A stretch of 64,000 nt of DNA from Pseudomonas viridiflava (GCF_900573885.1 NZ_UPSE01000493.1:372001-436000); one strand, 5' to 3'; numbered from the stretch's first letter, positions 10,054 through 20,714 are shown. Notes: generated by a model not told the origin, from the sequence alone. Program-made: numbers and translations.

Positions 10054-10134
10054 GCCGGCGCTGGAGGGATGTTGGGCTTCCTTCGTCAACCCAACCTACA
10101 TGCTGCTGTTCGGTGTGCCGAGTGCAACGTTGGG
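10003..10134. repeat. 32-bp direct repeat flanking a GTAGGTTGGG-type element
   Basis: Bases 10003-10034 and 10103-10134 are identical, exactly 100 bases apart. Both spell the codons for LLFGVPSATLG. Between them lies a stretch (about 10049-10101) that reads, on the minus strand, TGTAGGTTGGGTTGACGAAG. This matches the element at 50087-50122 in this window. Confidence 0.85.
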
Positions 10135-10153
10135 CCAATCCTGACCTAACCCA

Positions 10154-10252
10154 CCGTCATTCCCGCGCAGGCGGGAGTCCAGGAGCGTTGCGGCGGTCTC
10201 GATAGAGGCGAACGCTCTGAGATTCTGGGTCCCGCTTTCGCGGGGACGACGG
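10154..10252. mobile_element. Small element with terminal inverted repeats (dRS3/MITE-like)
   Basis: 99 bases bounded by CCGTCATTCCCGCG on the left and CGCGGGGACGACGG on the right, which match in 12 of 14 positions as inverted repeats. Each end also folds on itself (CCCGCGCAGGCGGG; CCCGCTTTCGCGGG). The left end resembles the ATTCCCGCGCAGGCGGGAAT repeats (dRS3) known from Neisseria and related sequences in other proteobacteria. It carries no open frame. It sits between the ends of the PACE gene and rlmF. Confidence 0.6.
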
Positions 10253-10272
10253 GGAAGTGGCTTGGTTTTAAA

Positions 10273-11247
10273 TTATCCCCAGCGCGCCTTGCGCCAGGCG
10301 CGGCGCTGGTTTTTGTCGAGAAAGGTCCAGGCCACGAAACGGCTTTGTTTCTGCCCCTGGGCCATGTCCACCACGCGAATATCGCCGGCGCCCAGTGCTT
10401 GCAGTCGTGACTCCAGCAAGGGCACGTTGCTGATTTTCGACACCAGCGTGCTGAAGCAGAACACCTGCGCGCCCACGGCTACGCTTTCGTCGGCCATGCG
10501 GCTGATAAAGGCCAGTTCGCCACCTTCGCAGTGCAGTTCATTGCTCTGTCCGCCGAAGTTCAGTTCGGGCAGTTTTCGGCTGGGGTCGAGCTTGCCGAGG
10601 TTTTTCCATTTGCGCTGGCTGCCGCTGCGGGCTTCGTCCAGCGAGGCGTGGAAGGGTGGGTTGCAGAGGGTGAAGTCGAAGCGCTCGTCGCTGCCGATCA
10701 GGCCGTGGAAGATGTGCGCGGCATCGGCTTGCTGGCGCAATTCGATAGCCGCAGCGGCCTGCGGGTTGGCGCTCAGGATGGCAGCAGCGGAGGCCAGCGA
10801 CTGCGCATCGATGTCGGCGCCGACAAAGCGCCAGCCGTATTCGTGCTGACCAATCAGCGGATAAATGCAGTTGGCGCCCACGCCGATGTCCAGACCGCGC
10901 ACGCCGGCGCCGCGCGGAATCACGCCGTCGTGGCTGGCGCCCAGCAGGTCGGCGAGGTAGTGCAGATAGTCGGCCCGGCCCGGCACAGGCGGGCACAGGT
11001 AGGCCGGGGGAATGTCCCAGCCGCGCACGCCATAGAACTGTTGCAGTAGCGCGCGGTTGAACGCTTTCACCGCAGCAGGATTGGCGAAGTCGATGCTTTC
11101 CTTGCCGTAGGGATTGATGATCACAAAGGCGCCCAGTTCGGGGCTGGCTTTGATCATCTGAGGGAAGTCGTAACGGCCTTGATGGCGGTTGCGTGGGTGC
11201 AGCAGGGGCTTTTTTTCAGCCGCCGGCGCCGGTTTTTTCGAGGACAT
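10273..11247 (-). CDS. rlmF: 23S rRNA (adenine(1618)-N6)-methyltransferase
   Basis: 324 residues. The SAM-binding motif is [16 protein letters not shown], and the catalytic N6-adenine methyltransferase motif is CNPPFH (NPPF type). The N-terminal [12 protein letters not shown] is the family hallmark. It methylates A1618 of 23S rRNA (E. coli numbering) in the cytoplasm. The ATG at 11247 is chosen; the open frame continues 17 codons further, but the ATG overlaps the TAA of the upstream winged-helix gene (TAATG), which supports coupling and this start. Confidence 0.93.
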   Translation of the reverse strand: MSSKKPAPAAEKKPLLHPRNRHQGRYDFPQMIKASPELGAFVIINPYGKESIDFANPAAVKAFNRALLQQFYGVRGWDIPPAYLCPPVPGRADYLHYLADLLGASHDGVIPRGAGVRGLDIGVGANCIYPLIGQHEYGWRFVGADIDAQSLASAAAILSANPQAAAAIELRQQADAAHIFHGLIGSDERFDFTLCNPPFHASLDEARSGSQRKWKNLGKLDPSRKLPELNFGGQSNELHCEGGELAFISRMADESVAVGAQVFCFSTLVSKISNVPLLESRLQALGAGDIRVVDMAQGQKQSRFVAWTFLDKNQRRAWRKARWG

Positions 11248-11543
11248 TACGGATAACCCAGCACACGTTTTATTTGCGTGAGATTGGCAGCAATCCACTG
11301 CTTGTCGATGGCGCCCCAGCTGCGAATTTCGTAACGCCCGGCGTTATTGCGCTCGCCGGCCTGCTGGGCGAACTGGCAGTCGATATCCAGATCAGCCAGG
11401 GCCAGCAAGGTGTCCTGCGCGGTGCGTCGCGGCATGCCGGTGGCGTCCATCAGCGCCGGCACGCTGCTGGCGCCGCCGCTATCGATGAGCCAGGCCACGT
11501 ACAGGCGACGGTAAAAGCTGCTTTTGGTTTTGCTGACATCCAT
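11247..11543 (-). CDS. Small winged helix-turn-helix protein
   Basis: 98 residues. It has a helix-turn-helix region with [27 protein letters not shown] as recognition core, cut by the usual turn, then a wing-like [11 protein letters not shown] and the C-terminal helix [19 protein letters not shown]. Its stop overlaps the start of rlmF, so the two are co-transcribed. Similar small proteins occur in other pseudomonads at this place, but no function is known to me; a DNA-binding role is inferred from the fold only. Confidence 0.75.
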   Translation of the reverse strand: MDVSKTKSSFYRRLYVAWLIDSGGASSVPALMDATGMPRRTAQDTLLALADLDIDCQFAQQAGERNNAGRYEIRSWGAIDKQWIAANLTQIKRVLGYP

Positions 11544-11557
11544 GGCGGCGGCCTCGA

Positions 11558-11586
11558 TAAGAAACGGCCCTGAAGATCAGGGCCGT
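11558..11586 (-). terminator. Rho-independent terminator of valS
   Basis: Read on the minus strand: ACGGCCCTGA, loop TCT, TCAGGGCCGT, then TTTCTT. It is a perfect 10-bp stem 13 bases beyond the valS stop and just ahead of the winged-helix gene. Confidence 0.8.
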
Positions 11587-11598
11587 GGAGGGAGGAGC

Positions 11599-14430
11599 TT
11601 AGAGGCTGGCGATGCGGGCGCGCTGTTCGGTGAACTTGGCCACGGCCTGCTCGGCCTCTGCCAGCTTGGCGCGTTCCTTGGCGATGACGTCGGCCGGAGC
11701 CTTGTCGACAAAGGCGGCGTTGCCGAGCTTGCCACCGACGCGTTGCACTTCCTGGGTCAGGCGCTGAATCTCCTTGTCCAGGCGGGCCAGTTCGGCGTCC
11801 TTGTCAATCAGGCCAGCCATCGGCACCAGCACCTGCATGTCGCCCACCAGCGCGGTGGCAGACATCGGTGCTTCGGCATCGGCTGCCAGCACGGTGACGT
11901 TATCCAGCTTGGCCAGTTTGTTCAGCAGCGGCGCGTTGTCGTTGAGGCGACGCTGGTCTTCGCTGCTGACGTTCTGCAGGAACACGTCGATGCGTTTGGC
12001 CATGGAGATGTTCATCTCGCCGCGAATCTGGCGCAGGCCCAGCATCAGCGCTTTCACCCATTCGATATCGCCTTCGGCAGCGGCATCGATGCGCGCTTCG
12101 TTGGCCACCGGCCAGGCCTGCAGCATGATGGTTTCACCGCTGACGCCGGCCTGCGCTTTGATGCGCTGCCAGATTTCTTCGGTGATAAACGGCATGAACG
12201 GGTGCGCCAGACGCAGGATCACTTCCAGCACGCGCACCAGGGTGCGACGGGTGCCGCGCTGACGCTCGATGGGCGCGTTCTCGTCCCACAGAACCGGTTT
12301 GACCAGTTCCAGGTACCAGGCGCAGTACTCGTCCCACACGAATTCGTAGAGGCTTTGCGCAGCCAGGTCGAAGCGGAAGTTGTCGAGCTGACGGGTCACT
12401 TCGGCTTCGGTGCGTTGGAGCTGGGAGATGATCCAGCGGTCTACCGACGACAACTCGACTTCTTCGCCGTTAACGCCGGTGTCCTGGCCATCGGTGTTTT
12501 CGATTACGAAGTTGGCGGCGTTCCACAGCTTGTTGCAGAAGTTGCGGTAGCCCTCGACGCGGCCCATGTCGAACTTGATGTCGCGGCCAGTAGACGCCAG
12601 CGAGCAGAAGGTGAAACGCAGGGCGTCGGTGCCGAAGCTGGCGATGCCTTCGGGGAACTCAGCCTTGGTCTGCTTGGCGATTTTCTCGGCCATTTTCGGC
12701 TGCATCAGACCGCTGGTGCGTTTTTCCAGCAGGGTGTCGAGGTCGATGCCGTCAACGATGTCCAGCGGGTCGAGCACGTTGCCCTTGGATTTGGACATTT
12801 TCTGCCCCTGGCCGTCGCGCACCAGACCGTGCACATACACGGTCTTGAACGGAATCTGCCCGGTCAGGTGCGTGGACAGCATGATCATCCGGGCAACCCA
12901 GAAGAAGATGATGTCGAAGCCGGTCACCAGCACGTCGGTGGGGTGGAAGGTTTTCAGGGCTTCGGTCTGGTTTGGCCAGCCGAGGGTGGAGAAGGTCCAC
13001 AGGCCCGAGCTGAACCAGGTGTCGAGCACGTCTTCATCCTGGCGCAGGGCGATGTCGCCGAGGTTGTGCTTGGCGCGCACCTCTGCTTCGTCACGGCCTA
13101 CATAAACCTGGCCGGCTTCGTCGTACCAGGCCGGAATGCGGTGGCCCCACCAGAGTTGTCGGCTGATGCACCAGTCCTGGATGTCGCGCATCCAGCTGAA
13201 GTACATGTTCTCGTATTGCTTGGGCACAAACTGAATTTCGCCACTCTCTACCACCGCGATGGCTTTTTCGGCCAGCGGCTTGGTGGACACGTACCACTGA
13301 TCTGTCAGCCATGGCTCGATCACGGTGCCCGAGCGATCGCCCTTCGGCACTTTCAGCCCGTGGTCGTCGACTTTTTCAAGCAGGCCCTGGGCGTCGAGGT
13401 CGGCGACCATTTGCTTGCGCGCGACGAAACGGTCCATGCCGGCGTATTGCTGCGGCAGGGTGGCGTCGAACTCGGCGTTGACGCTGCCGTCGATGTTGAA
13501 CACCTGGGCGCGGCCGAGCAGGGCGGCGTTCTTGTCCAGTACGTTGATCAGCGGCAGGTTGTGGCGCTTGCCCACTTCGTAGTCGTTGAAGTCGTGCGCC
13601 GGGGTGATTTTCACGCAACCAGTGCCGAATTTAGGGTCGCAGTATTCGTCGGCGACGATAGGAATGCGGCGGCCAACCAGCGGCAATTCGATGAACTTGC
13701 CGATCAACGCCTGATAGCGCTCGTCGCTCGGGTGAACGGCCACGGCGCTGTCGCCCAGCAGGGTTTCCGGGCGCGTGGTGGCGACGATCAGATAACCCAG
13801 GCCATCGGCCGTCTTGGCGCCGTCGGCCAACGGGTAGCGCAGGTTCCAGAGGAAACCTTTCTCGTCGTGGTTTTCCACTTCGAGGTCGGAAATGGCCGTG
13901 TGCAGCTTGGTGTCCCAGTTCACCAGGCGCTTGCCGCGATAGATCAGGCCGTCTTCATGCAGGCGCACAAAGGCTTCCTGCACGGCTTCGGACAGGTCGG
14001 GGTCCATGGTGAATTTTTCGCGGCTCCAGTCTACGGACGAGCCGAGGCGGCGGATTTGCCGGCTGATATTGCCGCCGGACTGGCCTTTCCATTCCCAGAC
14101 TTTTTCCAGGAATTTCTCGCGGCCCAGGTCGTGACGGCTCAGGCCCCGCGCGCCGATCTGGCGCTCCACCAGCATTTGCGTGGCGATACCGGCGTGGTCG
14201 GTGCCTGGCTGCCAGAGGGTGTTGCGGCCTTGCATCCGGCGGAAGCGGATCAGCGCATCCATGATCGCGTTATTGAAGCCGTGGCCCATGTGCAGGCTGC
14301 CGGTGACGTTCGGCGGCGGGATCATGATGGTGTAGGAGTCGCCGCTCCCCTGCGGGGCGAAATAGTTCTTCGACTCCCAGGTTTCGTACCAGGAGGTTTC
14401 AATGGCGTGGGGCTGGTACGTCTTGTCCAT
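11599..14430 (-). CDS. valS: Valyl-tRNA synthetase
   Basis: 943 residues, class I synthetase that charges tRNA-Val and edits mischarged threonine. The HIGH-type motif is [12 protein letters not shown] (HMGH at residues 47-50) and the KMSKS motif is QKMSKSKGN (about residue 543). The editing domain holds [10 protein letters not shown] and the anticodon-binding domain begins near the DRWIISQLQ helix. The C-terminal coiled-coil arm ([15 protein letters not shown]) is typical of ValS. The start at 14430 is the first ATG, right before the family's KTYQPHAIE opening. Upstream, 267 bases separate it from the gene next to holC. Confidence 0.97.
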   Translation of the reverse strand: MDKTYQPHAIETSWYETWESKNYFAPQGSGDSYTIMIPPPNVTGSLHMGHGFNNAIMDALIRFRRMQGRNTLWQPGTDHAGIATQMLVERQIGARGLSRHDLGREKFLEKVWEWKGQSGGNISRQIRRLGSSVDWSREKFTMDPDLSEAVQEAFVRLHEDGLIYRGKRLVNWDTKLHTAISDLEVENHDEKGFLWNLRYPLADGAKTADGLGYLIVATTRPETLLGDSAVAVHPSDERYQALIGKFIELPLVGRRIPIVADEYCDPKFGTGCVKITPAHDFNDYEVGKRHNLPLINVLDKNAALLGRAQVFNIDGSVNAEFDATLPQQYAGMDRFVARKQMVADLDAQGLLEKVDDHGLKVPKGDRSGTVIEPWLTDQWYVSTKPLAEKAIAVVESGEIQFVPKQYENMYFSWMRDIQDWCISRQLWWGHRIPAWYDEAGQVYVGRDEAEVRAKHNLGDIALRQDEDVLDTWFSSGLWTFSTLGWPNQTEALKTFHPTDVLVTGFDIIFFWVARMIMLSTHLTGQIPFKTVYVHGLVRDGQGQKMSKSKGNVLDPLDIVDGIDLDTLLEKRTSGLMQPKMAEKIAKQTKAEFPEGIASFGTDALRFTFCSLASTGRDIKFDMGRVEGYRNFCNKLWNAANFVIENTDGQDTGVNGEEVELSSVDRWIISQLQRTEAEVTRQLDNFRFDLAAQSLYEFVWDEYCAWYLELVKPVLWDENAPIERQRGTRRTLVRVLEVILRLAHPFMPFITEEIWQRIKAQAGVSGETIMLQAWPVANEARIDAAAEGDIEWVKALMLGLRQIRGEMNISMAKRIDVFLQNVSSEDQRRLNDNAPLLNKLAKLDNVTVLAADAEAPMSATALVGDMQVLVPMAGLIDKDAELARLDKEIQRLTQEVQRVGGKLGNAAFVDKAPADVIAKERAKLAEAEQAVAKFTEQRARIASL

Positions 14431-14608
14431 GCGGATCGGGACCCTGTTTTGGCAGCTAATCGGAAAGCCGGGAAGTATAACGGGGATGGCTGCGATCGGG
14501 GAGCGCGAGTGAGGCGGGGTTGAGGTGGCCCACCGGTTTGCTTGGGTTATAAGCGGTCCGACCGGGAAATGGTTGCGGCTGCATTAAAACCGCATCCCTC
14601 TGCGCGAG

Positions 14609-14638
14609 CCTGGATCCCCGCTTTCGCGGGGATCACGG
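14609..14638. repeat. Half copy of the dRS3-like repeat
   Basis: CCTGGATCCCCGCTTTCGCGGGGATCACGG (in two overlapping pieces: CCTGGATCCCCGCTTTCG and CTTTCGCGGGGATCACGG) matches the right half of the element at 10154-10252. It is the only clear structure seen in the 267-base gap between valS and the gene next to holC. Confidence 0.6.
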
Positions 14639-14697
14639 TTGTTTGGGGCGGGGTAGGGCGTGACTTGCCGGTAATGCAGGCAAGCAATTGGGCCGGC

Positions 14698-15258
14698 TCA
14701 ACCTTTACGCGGCGGCAACAGTCGGGTCAGGCGCGCTTCGAGGCGGCGTTTGAGTTCGGCTTCTATTTGCGGCACGAAGTCATCGATCACGTCTTGCAGA
14801 ATCAGCTGTGCGGCGGCGCGCAGTTCGGCGTCCAGGCGCAGCAGGTCGCTGGCCGTGTTGCTGGGTTGCACGCTGCGCTGCGCGGCCTGGGCAATGCCGG
14901 GCGCCGGGGAGGGCGTTGGCGTAGCGGCGGCAGGCGAAGGGTCGGGACGGGCCACAGCAGGTGGCGGCACATGCGCCGGCGCGGCAGGGATGCTTGGGCG
15001 TGGCTGTGGCTGTGGCTGTGGCGAAGCGTGGAGATGCGACTGCGGCTGCGCAGTGACAGGCGTCGTCGGGCCGGGCGCGACGATGTCGGAGAGCAGCGGA
15101 ATCTGGCCCATTTCCACCGAGTCGGTGAGCAGGGGCAGATCCTGAAAATCGTCTGGGGCTGCAGTGACGGTGGGTTCCTTATGGCTCAGAAACTCACGAA
15201 TCGACTCCAGATCGTCCAGCAGGTGGTGGGGCTTTTGCGGCGGTTTTGGTGTGTCCAT
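14698..15258 (-). CDS. Conserved proline-rich protein between holC and valS, function unknown
   Basis: 186 residues. The acidic N-terminal third has short hydrophobic patches (HHLLDDLESIREFLS, DLPLLTD, IPLLSD). A low-complexity Pro/Ala/Gln linker follows (about residues 75-130), then a C-terminal amphipathic helix pair starting SDLLRLDAELRAAAQ. There is no signal peptide or membrane segment. The ATG at 15258 is chosen over one 33 bases upstream because it lies 7 bases after the holC stop and starts the conserved-looking part. Pseudomonads keep a gene here between the chi subunit of DNA polymerase III and valS. I do not recognise its function; it looks like a flexible adaptor. Confidence 0.7.
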   Translation of the reverse strand: MDTPKPPQKPHHLLDDLESIREFLSHKEPTVTAAPDDFQDLPLLTDSVEMGQIPLLSDIVAPGPTTPVTAQPQSHLHASPQPQPQPRPSIPAAPAHVPPPAVARPDPSPAAATPTPSPAPGIAQAAQRSVQPSNTASDLLRLDAELRAAAQLILQDVIDDFVPQIEAELKRRLEARLTRLLPPRKG

Positions 15259-15265
15259 GGGCAGG

Positions 15266-15685
15266 CTACAGTTCAACTCGCTTGGGGTCATAACCCTGCT
15301 GGCGGTAGGTGCGGAAGTTTTCCCGCGAACTCGCCAATTGTTCGGGTTGCTGGTTAACGATTTCGATCACCCGGCTGAAACGCTGCACATGGGGTGACAG
15401 GCTGCTGTTGAGGTTGATGAGCAAGCCCTGGCTGGCGGCCGGCTCGTCGTCCAGGCCGATCACCACCGGCGCATCGGGTGCGTCGCGGTGCAGGCTGTGG
15501 GGTACGAAGGTTTCGGCCTTGAAACGCCACAAAAGTTCGTCCACTTCACTGCATTGCGCTTCATCGCTGGCACGCATGAACACCGGCATGCCATGGCGCC
15601 AGGCCTTCATCGCCAGCTGGCACGCCGCACGCAGTCGGTCGGCGGGGGCGGTGGAGGAGAGGACGTAGAATTCGATGCGGGGCAT
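15266..15685 (-). CDS. holC: DNA polymerase III, chi subunit
   Basis: 139 residues, normal for chi. It opens IEFYVLSS and contains CQLAMKAWRHGMPVFMRASDE in two runs, LLWRF, FVPHSL, and the PVVIGLDDEP strand, all typical of the fold. Chi links the clamp loader to SSB at the replication fork. It lies downstream of pepA on the same strand, separated by a REP doublet, as in other pseudomonads. Confidence 0.93.
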   Translation of the reverse strand: MPRIEFYVLSSTAPADRLRAACQLAMKAWRHGMPVFMRASDEAQCSEVDELLWRFKAETFVPHSLHRDAPDAPVVIGLDDEPAASQGLLINLNSSLSPHVQRFSRVIEIVNQQPEQLASSRENFRTYRQQGYDPKRVEL

Positions 15686-15722
15686 GGTGGGTTCGGAATC
15701 TTCAATGAAACAGCGGTGGGGC

Positions 15723-15787
15723 CATCGCGGCTAAGCCGCTCCTGCAGGTCGTGCATTCTGTAGGAGCGGCTTTAGCCGCGATGCTTT
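15723..15787. repeat. REP doublet
   Basis: ATCGCGGCTAAGCCGCTCCT faces AGGAGCGGCTTTAGCCGCGA, the common Pseudomonas TAGGAGCGGCTTTAGCCGCGA palindrome in both orientations about 18 bases apart. It sits between pepA and holC, inside what is otherwise a same-strand gene run. Confidence 0.9.
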
Positions 15788-15794
15788 ACAGGGT

Positions 15795-17495
<1,701 letters not shown>

Positions 17496-17565
17496 TTATA
17501 GGGCCGGCAACAGGCAGCTAGTTTGAGCTTAGCCGCCTGAGCCTGACAACCCTGGAGTGTCTGGT

Positions 17566-18687
17566 TTGATTGTCTTCCGTTATCTGTCCCGTGAAGTGCT
17601 GCTGACCCTCAGCGCGGTGAGTGCCGTGTTGCTGGTGATCATCATGAGTGGTCGCTTCATCAAGTACCTGGCGCAGGCTGCGCAGGGTGCGCTCGATCCG
17701 GGCGTGCTGTTTCTGATCATGGGCTTTCGCCTGCCGGGCTTCCTTGAGCTGATTCTGCCGCTTGGGTTGTTCCTCGGCATTTTGCTGGCGTACGGGCGCC
17801 TGTACCTGGACAGCGAAATGACCGTGCTGGCCGCCACCGGCATGAGCCAGCAGCGCTTGTTGGCCTACACCCTGGCGCCGGCCACGCTGGTCGCGCTTAT
17901 TGTTGCGTGGCTGAGCATGGGCCTGGCGCCGCAAGGCGTGGCGCAAGTGGCGAAAATCCTCAACGAGCAAGACGCCCTTACCGAATTCGATACCCTGGTG
18001 CCCGGCCGTTTCCAGGCCATGCGCAGCGGCACGCGGGTCACCTACACCCAGGAAATGTCGGATGACCGCAGCCAGTTGGGCGGCATCTTTATCTCGGAAA
18101 AGCGCCTGTCGAAAGAGGGCGATAAAGAGCGCGGCATCACCGTGCTGGTGGCCGATAAAGGCCGCCAGGAAATTCAGCCCGACGGCAGCCGCTACCTCAT
18201 TCTTGAAAACGGCTACCGCTACGACGGCAACCCTGGCGCCGCCGACTACCGCACCATCAAGTACGACACCTATGGCGTGCTGTTGGTAAAGCCGGAAGTC
18301 AGCAGCGACATCAGCGAGCGTGAAGCGTTGACCACCCGCGAGCTGATCGGCAGCAGCGAGCCGCGCCATCAGGCCGAGCTGCAATGGCGCATATCGATTC
18401 CGCTGCTGGTATTTGTGGTCACCTTGCTGGCAGTGCCGCTGTCGCGGGTTAACCCCCGTCAGGGCCGCTTCCTCAAGTTGCTGCCGGCAATCCTCCTTTA
18501 TATGGCCTACCTGTCGTTGCTGATCGCCGCTCGCGGCGCGCTGGACAAGGGCAAGATCCCCATGAGCGTCGGCTTGTGGTGGGTACATGGTGTGTTTTTG
18601 CTGATTGGTCTGACGCTGCAATTCTGGGAGCCGTTGCGCCTGAAGTTGGCGGGTCGCCGCACGGCGCAGGAGTTGGCGCATGGTTAA
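17566..18687 (+). CDS. lptF: LPS export ABC permease LptF
   Basis: 373 residues from a TTG start. With LptG it forms the inner-membrane part of the LptB2FG extractor that lifts lipopolysaccharide onto the Lpt bridge. There are three transmembrane helices in the N-terminal part, a large periplasmic jellyroll (about residues 130-260) and three helices at the C-terminus (LLVFVVTLLAVPLSRVNPR, KLLPAILLYMAYLSLL). A GTG at 17557 is in frame, but it overlaps the GGAG at 17554-17557; the TTG at 17566 sits 8 bases after that GGAG and gives the family's usual MIVFRYLSRE opening. Confidence 0.94.
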   Translation: MIVFRYLSREVLLTLSAVSAVLLVIIMSGRFIKYLAQAAQGALDPGVLFLIMGFRLPGFLELILPLGLFLGILLAYGRLYLDSEMTVLAATGMSQQRLLAYTLAPATLVALIVAWLSMGLAPQGVAQVAKILNEQDALTEFDTLVPGRFQAMRSGTRVTYTQEMSDDRSQLGGIFISEKRLSKEGDKERGITVLVADKGRQEIQPDGSRYLILENGYRYDGNPGAADYRTIKYDTYGVLLVKPEVSSDISEREALTTRELIGSSEPRHQAELQWRISIPLLVFVVTLLAVPLSRVNPRQGRFLKLLPAILLYMAYLSLLIAARGALDKGKIPMSVGLWWVHGVFLLIGLTLQFWEPLRLKLAGRRTAQELAHG

Positions 18688-19741
18688 GCTGGATCGTTAC
18701 ATCGGCACGAGCGTGTTTTTCGCCATTCTGTCGGTGCTGGGCATCATTGTTGGCTTGGCATTGCTGTTCGCTTTTATCGACGAACTGGGCGACGTGCAGG
18801 GCAGCTATGGCCTCGGCGACGCGGCGTGGTATGTGCTTCTGACCTCGCCACGGCGGGTGTATGAAATGCTGCCGATGGCCGCGCTGATTGGCTGCCTGAT
18901 CGGCCTGGGCAGCCTGGCAAGCAGCAGTGAGCTGACCATCATGCGTGCGGCCGGGGTGTCGGTCGGGCGTATTGTCTGGGCCGTGATGAAGCCGATGCTG
19001 GTGCTGATGCTGGCCGGCATTCTGATCGGCGAATACCTGGCACCGTGGAGCGAGAATATCGGCCAGGCCAGCCGTTCCATGGCGCAGGGCGGTGGCGAAG
19101 CGCAAAGTTCCAAGCGAGGCCTGTGGCACCGTCAAGGCGATGAGTTTGTGCACATCAACGCCGTGCAACCGAATGGCGTGCTGTATGGCGTTACTCGCTA
19201 CACCTTTGATAAAGAACGCCACCTGCAATCGTCCAGCTTTGCCAAGAAAGCCCAATACCAGGGCGATCACTGGCAGCTTGAAGACGTGGCGACCACGGTA
19301 TTCCACGAGCGCAACACCGAAGTGGTGCAAACCCCGACTGAGCGCTGGGATGTACAGCTGACCCCGCAACTGCTCGGCACCGTGGTGCTGGAGCCGGAAG
19401 CGTTGTCGGTGACCGGGCTGTGGCGTTACATCCATTACCTCGCCGACCAGGGCCTGGCCAACGGCAAATACTGGCTGGCGTTCTGGACCAAAGTGCTGCA
19501 ACCGGTGGTGACCGCCGCGCTGGTGTTGATGGCCATCTCGTTCATCTTTGGTCCGCTGCGCTCGGTAACCCTGGGTCAGCGTGTATTCACCGGCGTGCTG
19601 GTGGGCTTTGTGTTCCGCATTGCGCAGGATCTGCTCGGGCCATCGAGCCTGGTATTCGGCTTCCCGCCGCTGTTGGCAGTGCTGATACCCAGCCTGATCT
19701 GCGCAGTCGCCGGATTCCTGATGTTGAGGCGAGCGGGGTAA
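18680..19741 (+). CDS. lptG: LPS export ABC permease LptG
   Basis: 353 residues, partner of LptF, with the same 3+3 helix plan around a periplasmic domain. The opening MVKLDRYIGTSVFF and the helices GIIVGLALLFAFIDEL and YEMLPMAALIGCLIGLG are typical. The start overlaps the lptF stop by 8 bases, so the subunits are coupled. A strong hairpin terminator follows at once, ending this two-gene operon. Confidence 0.95.
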   Translation: MVKLDRYIGTSVFFAILSVLGIIVGLALLFAFIDELGDVQGSYGLGDAAWYVLLTSPRRVYEMLPMAALIGCLIGLGSLASSSELTIMRAAGVSVGRIVWAVMKPMLVLMLAGILIGEYLAPWSENIGQASRSMAQGGGEAQSSKRGLWHRQGDEFVHINAVQPNGVLYGVTRYTFDKERHLQSSSFAKKAQYQGDHWQLEDVATTVFHERNTEVVQTPTERWDVQLTPQLLGTVVLEPEALSVTGLWRYIHYLADQGLANGKYWLAFWTKVLQPVVTAALVLMAISFIFGPLRSVTLGQRVFTGVLVGFVFRIAQDLLGPSSLVFGFPPLLAVLIPSLICAVAGFLMLRRAG

Positions 19742-19754
19742 ATTCCGCGCAATG

Positions 19755-19783
19755 AAAAGCCGGCTTAGCGCCGGCTTTTTTGT
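19755..19783 (+). terminator. Terminator after lptG
   Basis: AAAGCCGGC, loop TTAGC, GCCGGCTTTTTT. The A-run on the left side means it can also serve the convergent RDD gene that ends at 19800. Confidence 0.85.
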
Positions 19784-19799
19784 ACCCGTTTTCATCGCG

Positions 19800-20294
19800 C
19801 TACTGTTTTTTCTTCTTCGGAATATGCACCAAGCGCGTCTCCGAATAGATGTCATGCCAGCTGCGTTTTTGCTTGTCCCACAGCACCCAGAAAAAACCCA
19901 GGCCCAGGCACAGCCACGAAGCGATCGATACCATGAAGCGCAGCAGCGCCTGCCACAGGCTGATGGCGCTGCCATCGGCGTTCTGCACGCGCACGCCCCA
20001 CACCTGCATGCCGAGGGTCTGGCCGGAGTAGGTCCAGAATTTGGCGAAGAAGGCGAAAATGGCCAGCAGCACCACGGTGGAAAAGAACGGATCAACGTCC
20101 AGCGCTTTGTTATTAGCCATTTCCAGCAGGCGCTCGCTGCCGAAGATCAGGCGCAGCACCACCTGTTGATAGAGCAGACCGGTAACGATGGCGATGGCCA
20201 CGCACAACAGAAAGTCGTAGAACATCGCGGCAAAGCGGCGGGGCAGGGCGACAGGGGGAAAGTCACCCTGAGGCTGGAGAAGACGTTTGGGCAT
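19800..20294 (-). CDS. RDD-family membrane protein
   Basis: 164 residues with three or four hydrophobic helices: FLLCVAIAIVTGLLYQQVV, STVVLLAIFAFFAKFW, and FMVSIASWLCLGLGFFWVL. The RDD motif region is LPRRFAAMFYDFLL (Arg-Arg-Phe and Asp), and GQTLGMQVWGVRV is the conserved central stretch. It ends in a lysine-rich HIPKKKKQ. The ATG at 20294 is chosen over an upstream extension of 50 codons that runs into the REP region. Its role is unknown; some RDD proteins have been proposed as transporters. Confidence 0.85.
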   Translation of the reverse strand: MPKRLLQPQGDFPPVALPRRFAAMFYDFLLCVAIAIVTGLLYQQVVLRLIFGSERLLEMANNKALDVDPFFSTVVLLAIFAFFAKFWTYSGQTLGMQVWGVRVQNADGSAISLWQALLRFMVSIASWLCLGLGFFWVLWDKQKRSWHDIYSETRLVHIPKKKKQ

Positions 20295-20398
20295 GCAAGG
20301 CTCGCGGTGAGTGAAAAGCGCGAGGCACTTTACTGCAAAAGAATGGGATTGGAAAAACTGGGAATTTGGAGGGAGCCGACGATGAGGTCGAGATCGAG

Positions 20399-20457
20399 AA
20401 CCCTGCAAACCTCGGCGAATGGCGTTTGCAGGGTTCGCCAGCAAGCTGGCTCCTACA
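20399..20457. repeat. REP sequence, GCCAGCAAGCTGGC subtype
   Basis: AACCCTGCAAAC faces GTTTGCAGGGTT, followed by TTCGCCAGCAAGCTGGCTCC. It is the same right half as the copy at 1990-2073; the left hairpin is missing. It lies between the start of the RDD gene and the terminator of the cold-shock gene. Confidence 0.7.
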
Positions 20458-20460
20458 ACA

Positions 20461-20487
20461 AAAAGCCCCGCACGAGGCGGGGCTTTT
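20461..20487 (-). terminator. Terminator of the cold-shock gene
   Basis: On the minus strand: AAAAGCCCCGC, loop CTCGT, GCGGGGCTTTTT, 15 bases after the stop of the csp gene. Confidence 0.88.
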
Positions 20488-20501
20488 TGTTCGCGTTCGG
20501 A

Positions 20502-20714
20502 TTAACCGATCACTTGAACCTGGTCGGCTTGCAGACCTTTCTGACCCTGTACCGAAACGAAGCTGACTTTCTGGCCTTCTTTCAGGCTCTTGAAGCCGTC
20601 GCCTTCGATAGCGCGGAAGTGCACGAACAGATCCGGACCGCTTTCTGGAGTGATGAAACCAAAACCTTTCTCGTCGTTAAACCACTTGACGGTACCGTTC
20701 TGACGATTCGACAT
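20502..20714 (-). CDS. Cold-shock domain protein (CspA family)
   Basis: 70 residues, one cold-shock domain. RNA-binding motif 1 is KGFGFITP and motif 2 is [20 protein letters not shown] is the usual opening. It binds single-stranded RNA and DNA and melts secondary structure. The start is preceded by AAGGAA at a good distance. A long leader lies upstream on this strand, as is common for csp genes. Which paralogue it is (CspA, CapA, CspD-like) cannot be settled here. Confidence 0.94.
   Translation of the reverse strand: MSNRQNGTVKWFNDEKGFGFITPESGPDLFVHFRAIEGDGFKSLKEGQKVSFVSVQGQKGLQADQVQVIG

Noticed and set aside
11524..14523. 999-codon open frame on the plus strand opposite valS
   Set aside because: It is the antisense shadow of valS, produced by GC-rich codon bias; it has no ribosome site and no domain-like sequence.
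14431..14697. T-box or other riboswitch leader for valS
   Set aside because: No T-box sequence or specifier stem is visible, and such leaders are not expected in this group; only a repeat half was found in the gap.
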